From Pleurodeles waltl (taxonomy: Eukaryota > Chordata > Amphibia > Caudata > Salamandridae): a stretch of 64,000 nt of DNA. Below the pieces are notes generated by a model. It made no database searches. It was not told the origin of the DNA and saw only the letters and a list, made by a program, of their open reading frames with translations. The first letter of the stretch is position 1. Each line of letters opens with the position of its first letter. The stretch is taken from the NCBI RefSeq assembly GCF_031143425.1, contig NC_090447.1, positions 26,998,238 through 27,062,237 on the forward strand, written 5' to 3'. Below, one piece after another: positions 1 through 11,464 of this stretch. The position numbers and the translations under genes are program-made.

Positions 1-346
1 CATGTCTGGGGTGGGTATCAGCTGGGCTTTGTGCATTCCTTCTAGACAGGCACACACAAAGGGAGCTTGGGTGTAGCATTAGCATATTGATGGCCGATCA
101 CGAGGCTGGTGGGTCTTCCTGGACTAGGTGGGAGGGCCCCTGAATAGGGCTGTGTCTCTTCTCACACAAAGGACTGCATAGTCCCTATTTAGTGCCTGTA
201 GCCAGGGAGGGCAAGAAAAGTACCCTAGGGACTTCAAAGGAAGTTCTGGAAGTTTCCCCAACCTTCCAGAACCTGGGCACCAAAGTAAAAAAGCTGGACC
301 CCAAACCCCACCAGACTAGTTTACTTCAGGGTCCAGGGAAGACTCT
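1..346. other. Unassigned AT/GC-mixed sequence
   Basis: I see no convincing coding potential, tandem repeat or terminal repeat here. Short open frames are at chance length. It is probably older, diverged repeat sequence. Confidence 0.4.
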
Positions 347-484
347 GGGCCTGATTTAGATCCTGGATATTCCGTCCACCGTATTGTGATCTCCATAGAA
401 TATTATGGGGCCATAATACGGCGGAAGGGATATCCATCATGTTTGTGATGGAGTAACCCTGGCCCCAGGATCTAAATCAGGCCC
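347..484. mobile_element. Small MITE with near-perfect terminal inverted repeats
   Basis: The left end reads GGGCCTGATTTAGATCCTGG and the right end is its reverse complement over about 20 bp. The 3 bp on each side are both TCT, consistent with a 3-bp target duplication. At 138 bp it has no coding capacity. A 3-bp duplication and a terminal GGG suggest a PIF/Harbinger-type MITE, but family assignment is inference. The interior also contains partly complementary segments (ATATCC motifs), so a single strand could fold along its length. Confidence 0.75.
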
Positions 485-1688
485 TCTATAACTGCGAGAA
501 GCTATGCTGCCAGGAGGGACTGCAACCTAGCGTCTGCTTTGCTGTGTTGGCTCGCTGGGCCCGCACATGTACCAGGATGGACTGACCTGTTGCCATGTGT
601 CCGGTGTGTTTGCTCTGCTGGCTCAGGAGCAAGGGCGGATCGATCCCTGCCCACTGCAAACGTTGATTCCCCCAGGACTACCACGAAAGGCACAAAGCAC
701 TGTGGCATGAACAAGGAGAACCACCAAGTAGCCCAGTGACCGCTGCCTAGGGCCACCATGTGTCATTTGCCAAAAAAAGCATGAAGCGCCAACTTACCCA
801 ACTACTGCTGCCTCAGGCCACTGGGTACCATCTGCCTACCTACCTCCTGTGTCCACCGAGGGCAGACACATTCAACCCCGCGTGGGGCCTGGGGAGCCCA
901 CAGATCGCAGTGCTGCACCCTCATCCACTTAGGAGCAGTTGAGCCATCTCCTGGACATTGACGTTCACTGCAATACGGAGCAGAATCTGCAACCGCTGCA
1001 CCCTGCCTCCCCTCCCCCATGCCCAACAGCCACTTCTGAGCTCTGGACTCACAGGGGCCACTCACCACTGCACAAATCAGCCCTGCCTTCAGGGAAGCCC
1101 TGGTAATTTGAACGAGCCACAGACATGCCCCTGAAGGAGATTACCGTATTCCCTGGGCATTTCTCCGCATGAGTCTGTTCACCATTTTCATACAAGAGAG
1201 ACACTCTCTTTCCACCGGGGGATAACTTCAGCACCACCAGGGATTTTCAAACCCCATTAACCTGAGTAGTGGTTATCGTCTAACTCAAGGTCACAAAGGC
1301 ATGATATTTGACTGACCCGCCTTCTTAACCAAGCAGCAGATGGCTGAATGAATTTGAGTCCATAAGAAGTATTTATTGGCTTGCTGTTATTTTGGTCTTA
1401 TTTAAACCAGAGAAATAATCTCTATTTTTCTGAAGCTGGTGTTGAGTCTTTTTGTGGTGTCTTTCACCGTGTTCCTGTAATTAAGTGTTGAACACATACT
1501 TTACACATTGCCTTCTAAGTTAAGCATATCTGCTCTGTGCCAAGCTACCAGGGGGTGAATAAAGGTTAATTTTGAGAGAGTAACTGACTTACCCTGACTA
1601 GGATTGCGGTCCCTACTTGGACAGATGGTATCCCCCTGCCAACTAGAGACCCAATTTCTAACACACATCATTATGTTTGTGAAACATT
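485..1688. other. Unassigned sequence, no supported gene
   Basis: Short open frames on both strands (up to about 88 codons) show no recognisable domain and overlap each other. No tandem repeats or clear terminal repeats are visible. I cannot say what it is. Confidence 0.4.
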
Positions 1689-2406
1689 GGGCCACATGTA
1701 CAAAGTATTTCTCTAGTCGCAAACGAGCTAATTCTGTGAATTGGCCTGTTTGCGAATAGGAAAATGCTTTTTGGGATATACGAAGCCCAAATTGCAAATC
1801 GGTAACTTGTTACCGAAATGTGTGTTTTGAGATCTGGTAATAGGAAGGGGCGTGTTCAGGGCGTCTCTTCCTAATACCGAATCTGAATGGTATGTATGAT
1901 TGTTTTGTGACCGAGAATGCAGTCGCAAAACAATTGCAGTTAATACCAATTTCAAATTGGTGTTAACCCATTCAGAAACAGGAAGGGGTCCCCATGGTAG
2001 CGAAAATCTTTTTTCAGAGCAGGCAGTGGTCACATGGACCACTGCCTGCTCTGAAAAAATGAAAAGAAAACTTTTAGTTTTTCTTTTTGAAATGTATCCC
2101 GTTTTCCTTTAAGGAAAATGGGCTGCATTTCAAAGAAAGAGCTGCTTTATTGAAAAGCAGTCACAGATATGGTGGTCTGCTGTCCCCAGCAGGCCATCAT
2201 CCCTGTGTGTGCTGGCTATAACCAAAGGGGTCTCAAATTGCAACCTACCTCATGAATATTAATGAAGTAGGTCATTTGTGACCCCATTCAGAATCGCTAA
2301 ATGTGTCTGAGTCACATTTGTACATTTCATTTTACGAGTCTCTAATTGAGATTCGCAATGAATCGCAATTAGTGTCTTGCAAAATGAAATGGTCCCACAT
2401 CTGGCC
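1689..2406. mobile_element. Probable Harbinger-like MITE with strong internal hairpins
   Basis: The segment begins GGGCCACATGTA and ends with the reverse complement of GGCCAGATGTGG, an imperfect terminal inverted repeat. The interior is rich in TCGCAAA/TTTGCGA-type words and in fold-back pairs. These include a perfect 23-bp inverted repeat with a 5-nt loop (2009-2031 and 2037-2059) and a second stem around 2088-2136 (GAAATG...CCC/GGG...CATTTC). No transposase frame is present. The exact ends are uncertain because no clean target duplication is visible. Confidence 0.5.
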
Positions 2407-2698
2407 GATCGTCACTGTTCAAATGCAGTCCTTAGTGTCGGTGGTGATCTGCATGTCAATTATTTAATGACACAGGGTCAAGTTTGCTTAGTGTCTTTCA
2501 ACCATTAAATCACCTTCTGTATAGGATAATTTGTGTTTTTTCAGGTGTATTCTACACATATTTGTCTTTTAATGCCAAGAACTTTATGTTATTGTACAAA
2601 GTTTAGTGCTGGTTTAATTCTGCTGGCAAAACAGTGGAATTAATTAGTAATTCCGCCTTCTAGAAAGCTAGCTCTGAATATATACTATACCAAAATCA

Positions 2699-3025
2699 TG
2701 TTTAGTGTGCACCGAGTCCAGGGGTTCCCCAGAGGCTTCACTGAGGCTAAAGTAGATAACACTAATGCTCTCTTTTGTGGTAGTGTGGTCGAGCAGTTAG
2801 GCTTATCAGAGGGTAGTGCAAAGCATTTGTTGTACACACACAGACAAGAAATGAGGCACACACTCAATGACTAACTCCTGTCCAATTGTTTTTATATAGC
2901 AAGAAATACATTTTGTTACTTTATTACCAGAACCAGAAGAACTTTGTTGCAGGTAAGTACAGATGTCGAAGGGTATTAAGCATATTTATCAAATGCACTT
3001 TGTTTGGTTTTTGTAAATAAAGCAG
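2699..3025 (-). mobile_element. Left part of an old minus-strand LTR element
   Basis: The segment starts TGTTTAGTGTGC and resembles, from memory, one end of a newt LTR retroelement whose other part seems to lie at 7359-9607. The 5 bases to the left (AATCA, 2694-2698) nearly match the 5 bases after 9607 (AATCT, 9608-9612). One reverse-oriented element from 2699 to 9607, later interrupted by 3026-7358, is therefore the simplest reading. The interrupted-element model is inference. Confidence 0.45.
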
Positions 3026-5975
3026 TGTAGGAAAGTACCATTTTGCCTCGCATGTTACCCCCATTTTCACTGTATGTATGTATGTTTTAGCCCCTGTGTC
3101 ACTGGGATCCTGCTAGGCAGGACCCCAGTGCTCATAGTATGTGCCCTGTATGTGTTCCCTGTGTGGTGCCTAACTGTATCACTGAGGCTCTGCTAACCAG
3201 AACCTCAGTGTTTACGCTCTCTCTGCTTTCTAAATTTGTCACTGCAGGCTAGTGACTAAATGTACCAATTCTCATTGGCACACTGGTACACCCATATAAT
3301 TCCCTTCTATATGGTACTTAGGTACCCAGGGCATTGGGGTTCCAGGAGATCCCTATGCGCTGCAGCATTTCTTTTGCCACCCATAGGGAGCTCTGACAAT
3401 TCTTACACAGGCCTGCAAATGCAGCCTGAGTGAAATAACGTCCACGTTATTTCACAGCCATTTTTCACTGCACATAAGTAACTTATAAGTCACCTATATG
3501 TCTAACCTTCACCTGGTGAAGGTTGGGTGCCAAGTTACTTAGTGTGTGGGCACCCTGGCACTAGCCAAGGTGCCCCCACATCGTTCAGGGCAAATTCCCT
3601 GGACTTTGTGAGTGCGGGGACACCATTGCACGTGTGCACTATACATAGGTCACTACCAATGTATAGCGTCACAATGGTAACTCCGAACATGGCCATGTAA
3701 CATGTCTAAGATCATGGAATTGTCCCCCCAATACCATTGTGGTATTGGGGGTTCAATTCCACGATCCCCTGGGTCTCTAGCACAGAACCAGGGTACTGCC
3801 AAACTGCCTTTCCGGGGTTTCAACTGCAGCTGCTGCTGCTGCCAACCCCAGCCCTGGCCCAGGAAGAAGAACAAAGGATTTACTCTGAGAGAGGGTGTTA
3901 CACCCTCTCCCTTTGGAAATAGGTGTGAAGGGCTGGGGAGGAGTAGCCTCCCCCAGCCTCTGGAAATGCTTTGATGGGCACAGATGGTGCCCATCTCTGC
4001 ATAAGCCAGTCTACACCGGTTTTGGGATCCCCCAGCCCTGCTCTGGCGCAAAACAGGACAAAGGAAAGGGGAGTGACCTCTCCCCTGACCTGCACCTCCC
4101 AGGGGAGGTGCCCAGAGCTCCTCCAGTGTGTCCCAGACCTCTGCCATCTTGGGAACAGAGGTGTTGGGGCACACTGGACTGCTCTGAGTGGCCAGTGCCA
4201 TCAGGTGACGTCAGAGACTCCTTCTGATAGGCTCTTACCTGTGTTACTAGCCTATCCTCCTTCCTAAGTAGCCAAACCTCCTTTTCTGGCTATTTAGGGT
4301 CTCTCCTCTGGGGTATTCTTCAGATAACGAATGCAAGACCTCACCAGAGTTCCTCTGCACTTCCCTGTTTGACTTCTGCCAAGGATCGACCGCTGACTAC
4401 TCCAGGACGCCTGCAAAACCGCAACAAAGTAGCAAGACGACTACCAGCAACATTGTAGCGCCTCATCCTGCCGGCTTTCTGGACTGTTTCCTGGTGGTGC
4501 ATGCTCTGGGGGCCATCTGCCTTCACCCTGCACTGGAAGCCAAGAAGAAATCTCCTGTGGGTCGACGGAATCTTCCCCCTGCTAACGCATGCACCAAAAG
4601 ACTGCATCACCGGTCCTCTGGGTCCCCTCTCATCCTGACGAGCATGGTCCCTGGAACACAGGAACTCTATCCAAGTGACTCCCACAGTCCAGTGATCCTT
4701 CAGTCCAAGTTTGGTGGAGGTAAGTCCTTGCCTCCCCACGCTAGACTGCAAACCTGTGTACTGCGTGATTTGCAGCTGCTCCGGCTCCTGTGCATTCTTC
4801 CAGGATTTCCTTTGTGCACAGCCTAGCCTGGGTCCCCAACACCCTGTCCTGCAGTGCTCAACCCTCTGAGTTGGCCTCCGGTGTGGTGGGACCCTCCTTT
4901 GTGACTCTGGGCCAGCTCCGGTTCACAAATCTTCTAAGTGCCTGTTCAGGTACTTCTGCGGGTGCTGCCTGCTTCTGTGTGGGCTCTCTGTGTTGCTGAG
5001 CACCCCCTCTGTCTCCTCCTCCAATGAGAGACCTCCTGGTCCTTCCTGGGCTCTGGCAGCACCCAAAATCCTCAACCACGGCTCTTGCATCTAGCAAGGC
5101 TTGTTTGCGGTCTTTCTGCGTGGAAACAACTCTGCATCGTCCAACACGCCGTGGGACATCTTCTGACTAAAGGAAAACTTTCTGGCACCTTACGTCGTTG
5201 CAGAATCTTCAGCTTCTTCCACCCAGAGGCAGCCCTTTTGCACCTTCATCTGGAGTTTAGTGGGCTCCTGCCCTCCCTGGACACTTGCATGACTCTTGGA
5301 CATGGTCCCCTTCCTTTACAGGTCCTCAGGTCCAGGAATCTGTCTTCAGTGCTTTGCAGTCAGTTGTTGTCCTTGTAGAATCCCCTATCTCGACTTTACT
5401 GTCATTCGGGGTAGTAGGATAACTTTACTCCTACTTTTCAGGGTCTTGAGGTGGGGTATCTTGGACACCCTTAGTGTTTTCTTACACTCCCAGCGACCCT
5501 CTACACACTACACTAGGCCTGGCGTCCATTCGTGGTTTGCATTCCACTTTTGGAGTATATGGTTTGTGTTGCCCCTAGGCCTATTTTTTCCCTATTGCAT
5601 TCTATTGTGTCCTACAGTGTTTGCACTACTTTTCTAACTGTTACTTACCTGATTTTGGTTTGTGTGTGTATATTTTGTGTATATTACTTGCCTCCTAAGG
5701 GAGTATATCCTCTGAGATATTGTCACTAAAATAAAGTACCTTTATTTTGAGTAACTCTGAGTATTGTGTTTTCTTATGATATAGTGCTAAGTGATATAAG
5801 TGGTATAGTAAGAGCTTTGCATGTCTCCTAGTTCAGCCTAAGCTGCTCTGCTATAGCTACCTCTATCAGCCTAAGCTGCTAGAACACCTTTAATCTACTA
5901 ATAAGGGATAACTGGACCTGGCACAAGGTGTAAGTACCACAAGGTACCCACTATGAACCAGGCCAGCCTCCTACA
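3026..5975 (+). mobile_element. Solo-type LTR, family 2 (about 2.95 kb)
   Basis: It starts TGTAGGAAAGTACC and ends CAGCCTCCTACA, the same termini as the copy at 61,002-63,946. It carries the landmarks of these LTRs in order: a CRE palindrome TGACGTCA at 4206-4213, a TATA-like CTATTTAGG near 4298, and AATAAAGTACC near 5731 close to the 3' end. No internal region follows. The right edge abuts an inverted LTR fragment directly, so no 5-bp target duplication is found (left AGCAG, right CCCAC). Any short open frames inside are LTR sequence, not genes. Confidence 0.85.
4206..4213 (+). promoter_or_regulatory. CRE palindrome in LTR promoter region
   Basis: The full CREB/ATF palindrome TGACGTCA lies about 85 bp upstream of a TATA-like CTATTTAGG. 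The same arrangement occurs in five other LTR copies of this window, so it is a conserved LTR feature. Binding itself is inferred. Confidence 0.55.
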
Positions 5976-7358
5976 CCCACAGACAGGAAGGAAGCAACAG
6001 CAGAAATCCTTGAACATGGGTTCAAGAAGACTGAACACGGCGGTCATCTCAACACTGCAAAGAGAGGTCCCACGACACCGGAGGTCAACTCAGGAAGCTG
6101 AGCATCTCAGGACGGAGTGATGGGGACCTAGGCTCGGCTGTGCATGCAGGATTTCTTGGAAATGGGCACAGAAGCCCTTGTAGCTGCAGATCACACAGTG
6201 CACAGGATTACTGTCTGGGGAAGGGAGGCAAGGACTTATCTCCTCCAAATTCGGACATTTGGACCTCTGGACAGTCTGGGTCACTTGGGTCTACCACCTG
6301 TGTTCCAGGGACCACGCTTGTCAGGATGAGAGGGGACCCATAGTACCGGTGAAGCTTAAGTTTGGTGCCTGCTGAAGCAGGAGGAAGATTCCGTTGACCC
6401 ACAGGAGATTTCTTCGTGGCTTCCAGTGCTATTTCCAAAGAGAGAGGGTGTAACACCCTGCTCTAAGAGGAAATGATTTGTTCTGCCTTCCTGGGACTGG
6501 GGTGCCTATACCCCAGGAGGGCAGAACCCTGTCTGTGGGGTGGCAGCAACTGTAGCTGCAGAGAAAAACCCAGAGAGTTGGTTTGGCAGTACTGGGGGGC
6601 CATAGTGGAACCCCCAGGATGCATGGAATTGGCACCCCAATACCAGATTTGGCATGGGGGGACAATTCCATGATCTTAGACATGTTACATGGCCATATTC
6701 GGCGTTACCATTGTGAAGCTACATATAGGTATTGACCTATATGTAGTGCACACATGTAATGGTGTCCCCACACTCACAAAGTCTGGGGAAATTGCCCTGA
6801 ACTATGTGGGGGCACCTTTGCTAGTGCAAGGGTGCCCTCACACTTAGTAACTTTGCACCTAACCTTCACCAAGTGAATGTTAGACATATAGGTGACTTAT
6901 AAGTTACTTAAGTGCAGTGTAAAATGGCTGTGAAATAATGTGTGCATTATTTCACTCAGGCTGCAATGGCAGCCCTGTGTAAGATTTGTCTGAGCTCCCT
7001 ATGAGTGGCAAAAGAAATGCTGCATCCCATATGGATCTCCTGGAACCCCAATGCCCTGGGTACCTAGGTACCATATACTAGGGACTTATAAGGGGGGTCC
7101 AGTATGCCAATTGAAATTGGTAAATGTAGTCACTAGCCTATAGTGAAAAATTTAAAGGCAGAGAGAGCATGAGCACAAAGGTTCTGATTAGCAGAGCCTC
7201 AGTGACACAGTTAGGCACTACACAGGCATACACATTTAGGCCACAAACTATGAGCACTGGGGTCCTGGCTAGCAGGATCCCAGTGAGACAGGCAAAAACA
7301 TACTGACATAAATGTAAAATTGGGGGTAACATGCCAAGAAAGATGGTACTTTCCGACA
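5976..7358 (-). mobile_element. Inverted, 3'-truncated family 2 LTR fragment
   Basis: Read on the minus strand, it starts TGTCGGAAAGTACCATC at 7358 and follows the LTR for roughly its first 1.95 kb. It does so in only 1.38 kb, so there is an internal deletion near 6430-6440, where LTR sequence upstream and downstream of the missing part is joined. It ends exactly where the plus-strand LTR ends (5975/5976). Compared by eye with 3026-4981 in reverse complement. Confidence 0.75.
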
Positions 7359-9607
7359 AAGACATAAAATGCAAGGTACTCCACATAGGTAAGTAAGAAA
7401 CTTTGAATTAGAGCAGTAACATACACAGTATTAGTTAAAATGGCAATAAGCTATTTTAAAAGTGGACACAGTGCAAAAATCAAAAGATCCTGGGGGAGGT
7501 AAGTATTGATTAGTTTTTCAGGTAAGTAAGGCACTTACAAGTTCAGTTTCCTGGGCATAGGCAGCCCACCGTTGGGGGTTCAAGGCAACCCCAAAGTCAC
7601 CGCACCAGCAACACAGGGCCGGTCAGGTGCAGCGGTCAAAGGAGGGCCCAAAACACATAGGCGCCTATGGAGAACAGGGGTGGCTCCGGTTCCAGTCTGC
7701 CAACAGGTAAGTACCTGCGTCTTTAGAGGGCAGACCAGGGGGGTTTTGGAGAGCACTGGGGGGGACACAAGTAGGCACACAAAACACACCCTCAGCGGCA
7801 CAGGGGCGGCCGTGTGGTGCAGGCAGGGCACAGGGGGGCTTCTTGGGCCAGCCACCGACTGGGTAGGCAGAGGGTCGCCTGATGGTCACTCCTGCACTGG
7901 AGTTTGGTTCCTTTTGATCCTGGGGGTTGCGGGTGCAGTGCTTGGTCCAGGCGTCGGGTTCTTTGTTCCAGGCAGTCGCGGTCAGGGGGGTCGCCTCAGG
8001 TTACTCACGGAGTTGCAGTCGCCTGGGAGTCCTCTCTGCGGTGTTAGTTTTCTGGAGCTCGATCCGGGGGTGTCGGGAGCAGAGCGTGAAGTCTCACGCT
8101 TCCTGCAGGAAGAGTGAGTTCTTTAAAAGTTGCAAAGTTGTTGCTGTTTTTGAACAGTGCTGCTGTTCTCAGGAGTTTCTTGGTCCTTCGGGTTCATGGT
8201 AGTCCTCTGAGGCTTTAGAGGTCGCTGGTCCCTGTCGGATGTGTCGCTGTGCAGGTTCTTTGAGTCTGGAGACAGGCTAGTAGGGGGCCAAGTCAGTTGT
8301 TGTCTCCATCGTCTCTGCAGGGCTTTTAGGTCAGTAGACCTTCTTTGTGTAGGTTGCAGGAATCTGATTTTCTGGGTTCTGGATCGCCCCTAAATACTAG
8401 ATTTAGGGGAGTGTTTAGGTCAGGAGGGCAGTAGCCAATGGCTACTGTCCTGGAGGGTGGCTACACCCTCTTTGTGCCTCCTCCATGAGGGGAGGGGGGC
8501 ACCTCCCTAATCCTATTGGGGGAACCCTCCAATCTCAAGATGGAGGATTTCTAAAGGCAGGGGTCACCTCAGCTCAGGACACCTTAGGGGCTGTCCTGAC
8601 TGGTGGGTGACTCCTCCTTGTTTTTCTCATTATCTTCTCCAGCCTTACCACCAAAAGTGGGGTCAGAGGCTGGAGGGACGGGCATCTCCACTAGCTGGGA
8701 TGCCCTGGGGTGCTGTAACAAAAGGCATGAGCCTTTGAGGCTCACCGCCAGGTATTACAGTTCCTGCAGGGGGAGGTGTAAAGCACCTCCCCCCAGTACA
8801 GGCTTTGTTCCTGGCCACAGAGTGACAAAGGCACTCTCCCCATGTGGCCAGAAACTCGTCTGGTTGTGGCAGGCTGGCAGAAACTGGTCAGCCTAGCACT
8901 AGGAGTCGGGCTGGTATTCAAGGGGCATCTCTAAGGTGCTCTATGGGTGCATTTTACAATAAATTCCACACTGGCATCAGTGTGCATTTATTGTGCTGAG
9001 AAGTTTGATACCAAACTTCCCAGATTTCAGTGTAGCCATTATGGAACTGTGGAGTTCATGTTTGACAAAGTCCCAGACCATCTACTCTTTATGACTACCC
9101 TGCACTTACAATGTCTAAGGTTTCCTTAGACACTGTAGGGGCATAGTGCCCATGCACCTATGCCCTCACCTGTGGTATAGTGCACCCTGCATTAGGGCTG
9201 TAAGGTCTGCTAGAGGGGTGACTTACCTATGCCACAGGCAGTGTGAGGTGGGCATGGCACTCTGAGGAGAGTCATGTCGACTTAGTCATTTTCTCCCCAC
9301 CAGCACACACAAGCTGTGAGGCAGTGTGCATGTGCTGAGTGAGGGGTCCCCAGGGTGGCATAAGATATTCTGCAGCCCATAGAGACATTCCCTGGCATCA
9401 GGGCCCTTGATACCAGGGGTACCATGTACAAGGGACTTATCTGTGTGCCAGGGCTGTGCCAATTGTGGGAACAAAGGTACAGTTTAGGGAAAGAACACTG
9501 GTATTGGGGCCTGGTTAGCAGGGTCCCAGCACACTTTCAATCATAACTGTCATCAACAAAAGGCAAACAGTTAGGGGGTAAAGATGCCAAGGAGGCATTT
9601 CTTTACA
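7359..9607 (-). mobile_element. Minus-strand LTR retroelement, LTR and adjoining part
   Basis: The right end, read on the minus strand, starts TGTAAAGAAATGCC, a typical TG-starting LTR end. The segment at 8380-8560 (CCCTAAATACTAGATTTAGGG and flanks) parallels the minus-strand element at 52,897-55,503 and, in reverse, the LTRs at 32,698 and 55,559. The GC-rich part at 7560-8110 has an open plus-strand frame of 181 codons without recognisable domains; I treat it as element sequence. It is probably continuous with 2699-3025 before later insertions. Confidence 0.6.
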
Positions 9608-9956
9608 AATCTGCACACACAGACACTGCAATGGCAGGTCTGAGACATGATTACAGAGCTAATTATATGGGTGGCACAACCAGTGCTGCAGGCCCACTTG
9701 TAGCATTTGATTTACAGGCCCTGGCACCTCTAATGCACCTTACTAGGGACTTACTAATTAATCAAATATGCTAATCATGGATAAGCCAATTACATACAGA
9801 TTTTGTAAAGGAGCACTTGCACTTTAGCACTGGTTAGCAGTGGTAAAGGGCCCAGAGTAACAAAAACAGCAAAATCAGAGTCCAGCACACATCAACAACC
9901 TGGGGAACAGAGGCAAAAAGTTAAGGGAGACCACGCCAAGGATGAAAAGTCTAACA
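9608..9956 (-). mobile_element. Fragment of another minus-strand LTR end
   Basis: On the minus strand it begins TGTTAGACTTTTCATCC at 9956 and continues with CACTGCTAACCAGTGC-type text, like the 5' part of the LTRs elsewhere in the window. The element at 2699-9607 appears inserted into it. The rest of this LTR was not identified to the left of 2699. Confidence 0.4.
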
Positions 9957-10342
9957 GATGGCGTGTTTGTGGATGGAGCGGGTGTTGAGTAGGGTGCATC
10001 TGAGATGGTTGCGTCCTGCCACGGCGGCCGGGTCGCTGGCATGGAGGCTGGCGAAGGTGCAGGTCCGGCAGTAGAAGGGTCCGGGGTGAGCCTCGGGCTG
10101 GCCTGGTAGTACGTGGATGAACAGCCAGCGTTGAGTGCGTGGAGGGTGATGACGTCATAGCGGCGTTGTGCTTTGCAAGGGTGGTGGGAGCAAGAACCAG
10201 GGGTTCGGGCGCTGGGCGTGGTCCAGTCGCGGTCAGGTGCAGACAGGCTTGCCTTAAGCCCGCCTTTGGCACGCCAGCGGCGCAGCCGCCATTGAGTAGG
10301 GAGGGGGAGGTGGAAGTGAGGGTGGAAAACGGTGTGAAAAAG
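9957..10342. other. CpG-rich sequence, possible promoter island
   Basis: The segment is rich in CpG (GGCGGCCGGGTCG, ACGTGG, GCGGCG) compared with the LTRs on its left. It contains the perfect palindrome ATGACGTCAT at 10,149-10,158 and leads into GC-box-bearing repeats. No coding region was recognised; overlapping frames on both strands are open only because of base composition. Confidence 0.4.
10149..10158. promoter_or_regulatory. CRE-like palindrome ATGACGTCAT
   Basis: Full CREB/ATF-type palindrome in CpG-rich sequence about 3.1 kb upstream of the ORF at 13,280. It is not part of the LTR families. Regulatory function is inferred from the motif only. Confidence 0.35.
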
Positions 10343-10595
10343 GGGGCGGGCCCGCGGGAGCAGCAGTGGCAGGGATACAGCGCGAGACAGAGGAGGGGGT
10401 CGGGCCGCGGGTGCAGCCGCGGCAGGGATACAGTGCAAGAGAGAGGAGAGGGGCGGGGCTGCGGGGGCAGCAGCGGCAGGAATACAGCGCGAGAGAGAAG
10501 AGGGGGTGGGACTGCGGGGGCAGCAGCGGCAGGGATACAGTGCAAGAGAGAGGAGAGGGGCGGGGCCGCGGGGGCAGCAGCGGCGGGGAGGAGAG
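10343..10595. repeat. GC-rich minisatellite, about 54-bp unit, nearly 5 copies
   Basis: Each unit contains GGGCGGGGC followed by GCAGCAGCGGCAGGGATACAG and a GAGAGAGG tail. Units differ by a few substitutions. Every copy carries a GC-box-like GGGCGGGG or a variant of it, giving a tandem set of potential Sp1-type sites. Reading frames through it are open on several frames because the unit lacks stops. Confidence 0.8.
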
Positions 10596-10800
10596 AGAGG
10601 GGGAGAGAGCAAGAGTGAGAGAGAGAGAGCGAGTGAGAGGAAAAAGAAACGGGGAGGAGAGAGTGAAACACAGAAGCGAAAGACAAAAGGAACACAAAAG
10701 GGACAGAACATGGAAGGAAAAGCACACACAGAGTGAAACAGAGGCAAAAGAGGGAAAAAAGGAGGAGAGAGGCAGAGGGCAGCCCAGTAGAAGAGCAGAG
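10590..10800. repeat. Long purine-rich (GA)n-type tract
   Basis: About 200 bases in which the plus strand is nearly all purine, with GAGAGAG runs broken by short AAAGAAAC and ACACAGA pieces. Such tracts can form triplex (H-DNA) structures; that is inference from composition. Confidence 0.7.
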
Positions 10801-11464
10801 CTCTCCCACTAGACACCAGGGATGAGGCGCAGGCAGCCCGCGGTGGAGGAGGGCCTCTCCTGACAGAGGTCAGAGTTCAGAGGAAGGTAGGGTCTACTTG
10901 CCAGTGAGGAGGCAGAGCTGTTCACTGACCAGGTCAGTGACGTTGCTCCTAGACATTAGACATTATAAATGGCAGATAAAGGTAACTCGATCTAGACGTC
11001 TGCTTTTTGTGCCCAGTAGTGATATCTTCAGTCATGTGAATCCATCGTATGAACTGAAAGTCAAAAAAAGTTGCTAAAGAAATAGAAACAGGTCCCATGT
11101 AAGGCAAACTACAAACATCAGCCAGTCGTGCAGTCCAAAGGGAACCCCGGAACCTGCTACAGTCTAGAGCGCCTGCAGACCCCACTGTGGCTCGCAGCGC
11201 TACATAAATAGACTTGAACTACCAAGAAAGTGCTTTAGGCCCCCGAGAAGTAAGGGAAGCGCTGAATGAATACAACAGGACCCTGAAATTGCTTCTGTTC
11301 TGTTGTGTGCATGCTTCCTTTAGCGAGGCTCTGCGCCCCTCTTCTAGGCCTGGGGAGGGCAGAGACAAGACAACGTTACAAGGCCACTGGCAGCAAATGG
11401 TGCCAAGGGGCGCAGGAGAGGGAGGGAAACGAGATAAAAACCCAGGAGAGCATCAGAAGTGATG
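10801..11464. other. Unassigned sequence between minisatellites
   Basis: No domain or clear gene is visible. The text GCGCTACATAAATAGACTTG near 11,190 resembles the 3' tail seen in L2/CR1-derived LINEs or SINEs, but no body was identified. The right end runs into the next tandem array. Confidence 0.35.

Noticed and set aside
7572..8117. 181-codon plus frame as a gene
   Set aside because: It lies in the GC-rich part of a minus-strand LTR element and shows no known domain or start context; overlapping frames on both strands are similarly open.
9875..10816. 313- and 305-codon minus frames rich in proline, serine and leucine
   Set aside because: They overlap each other in different frames over a GC- and GA-rich minisatellite; no domain is recognisable.
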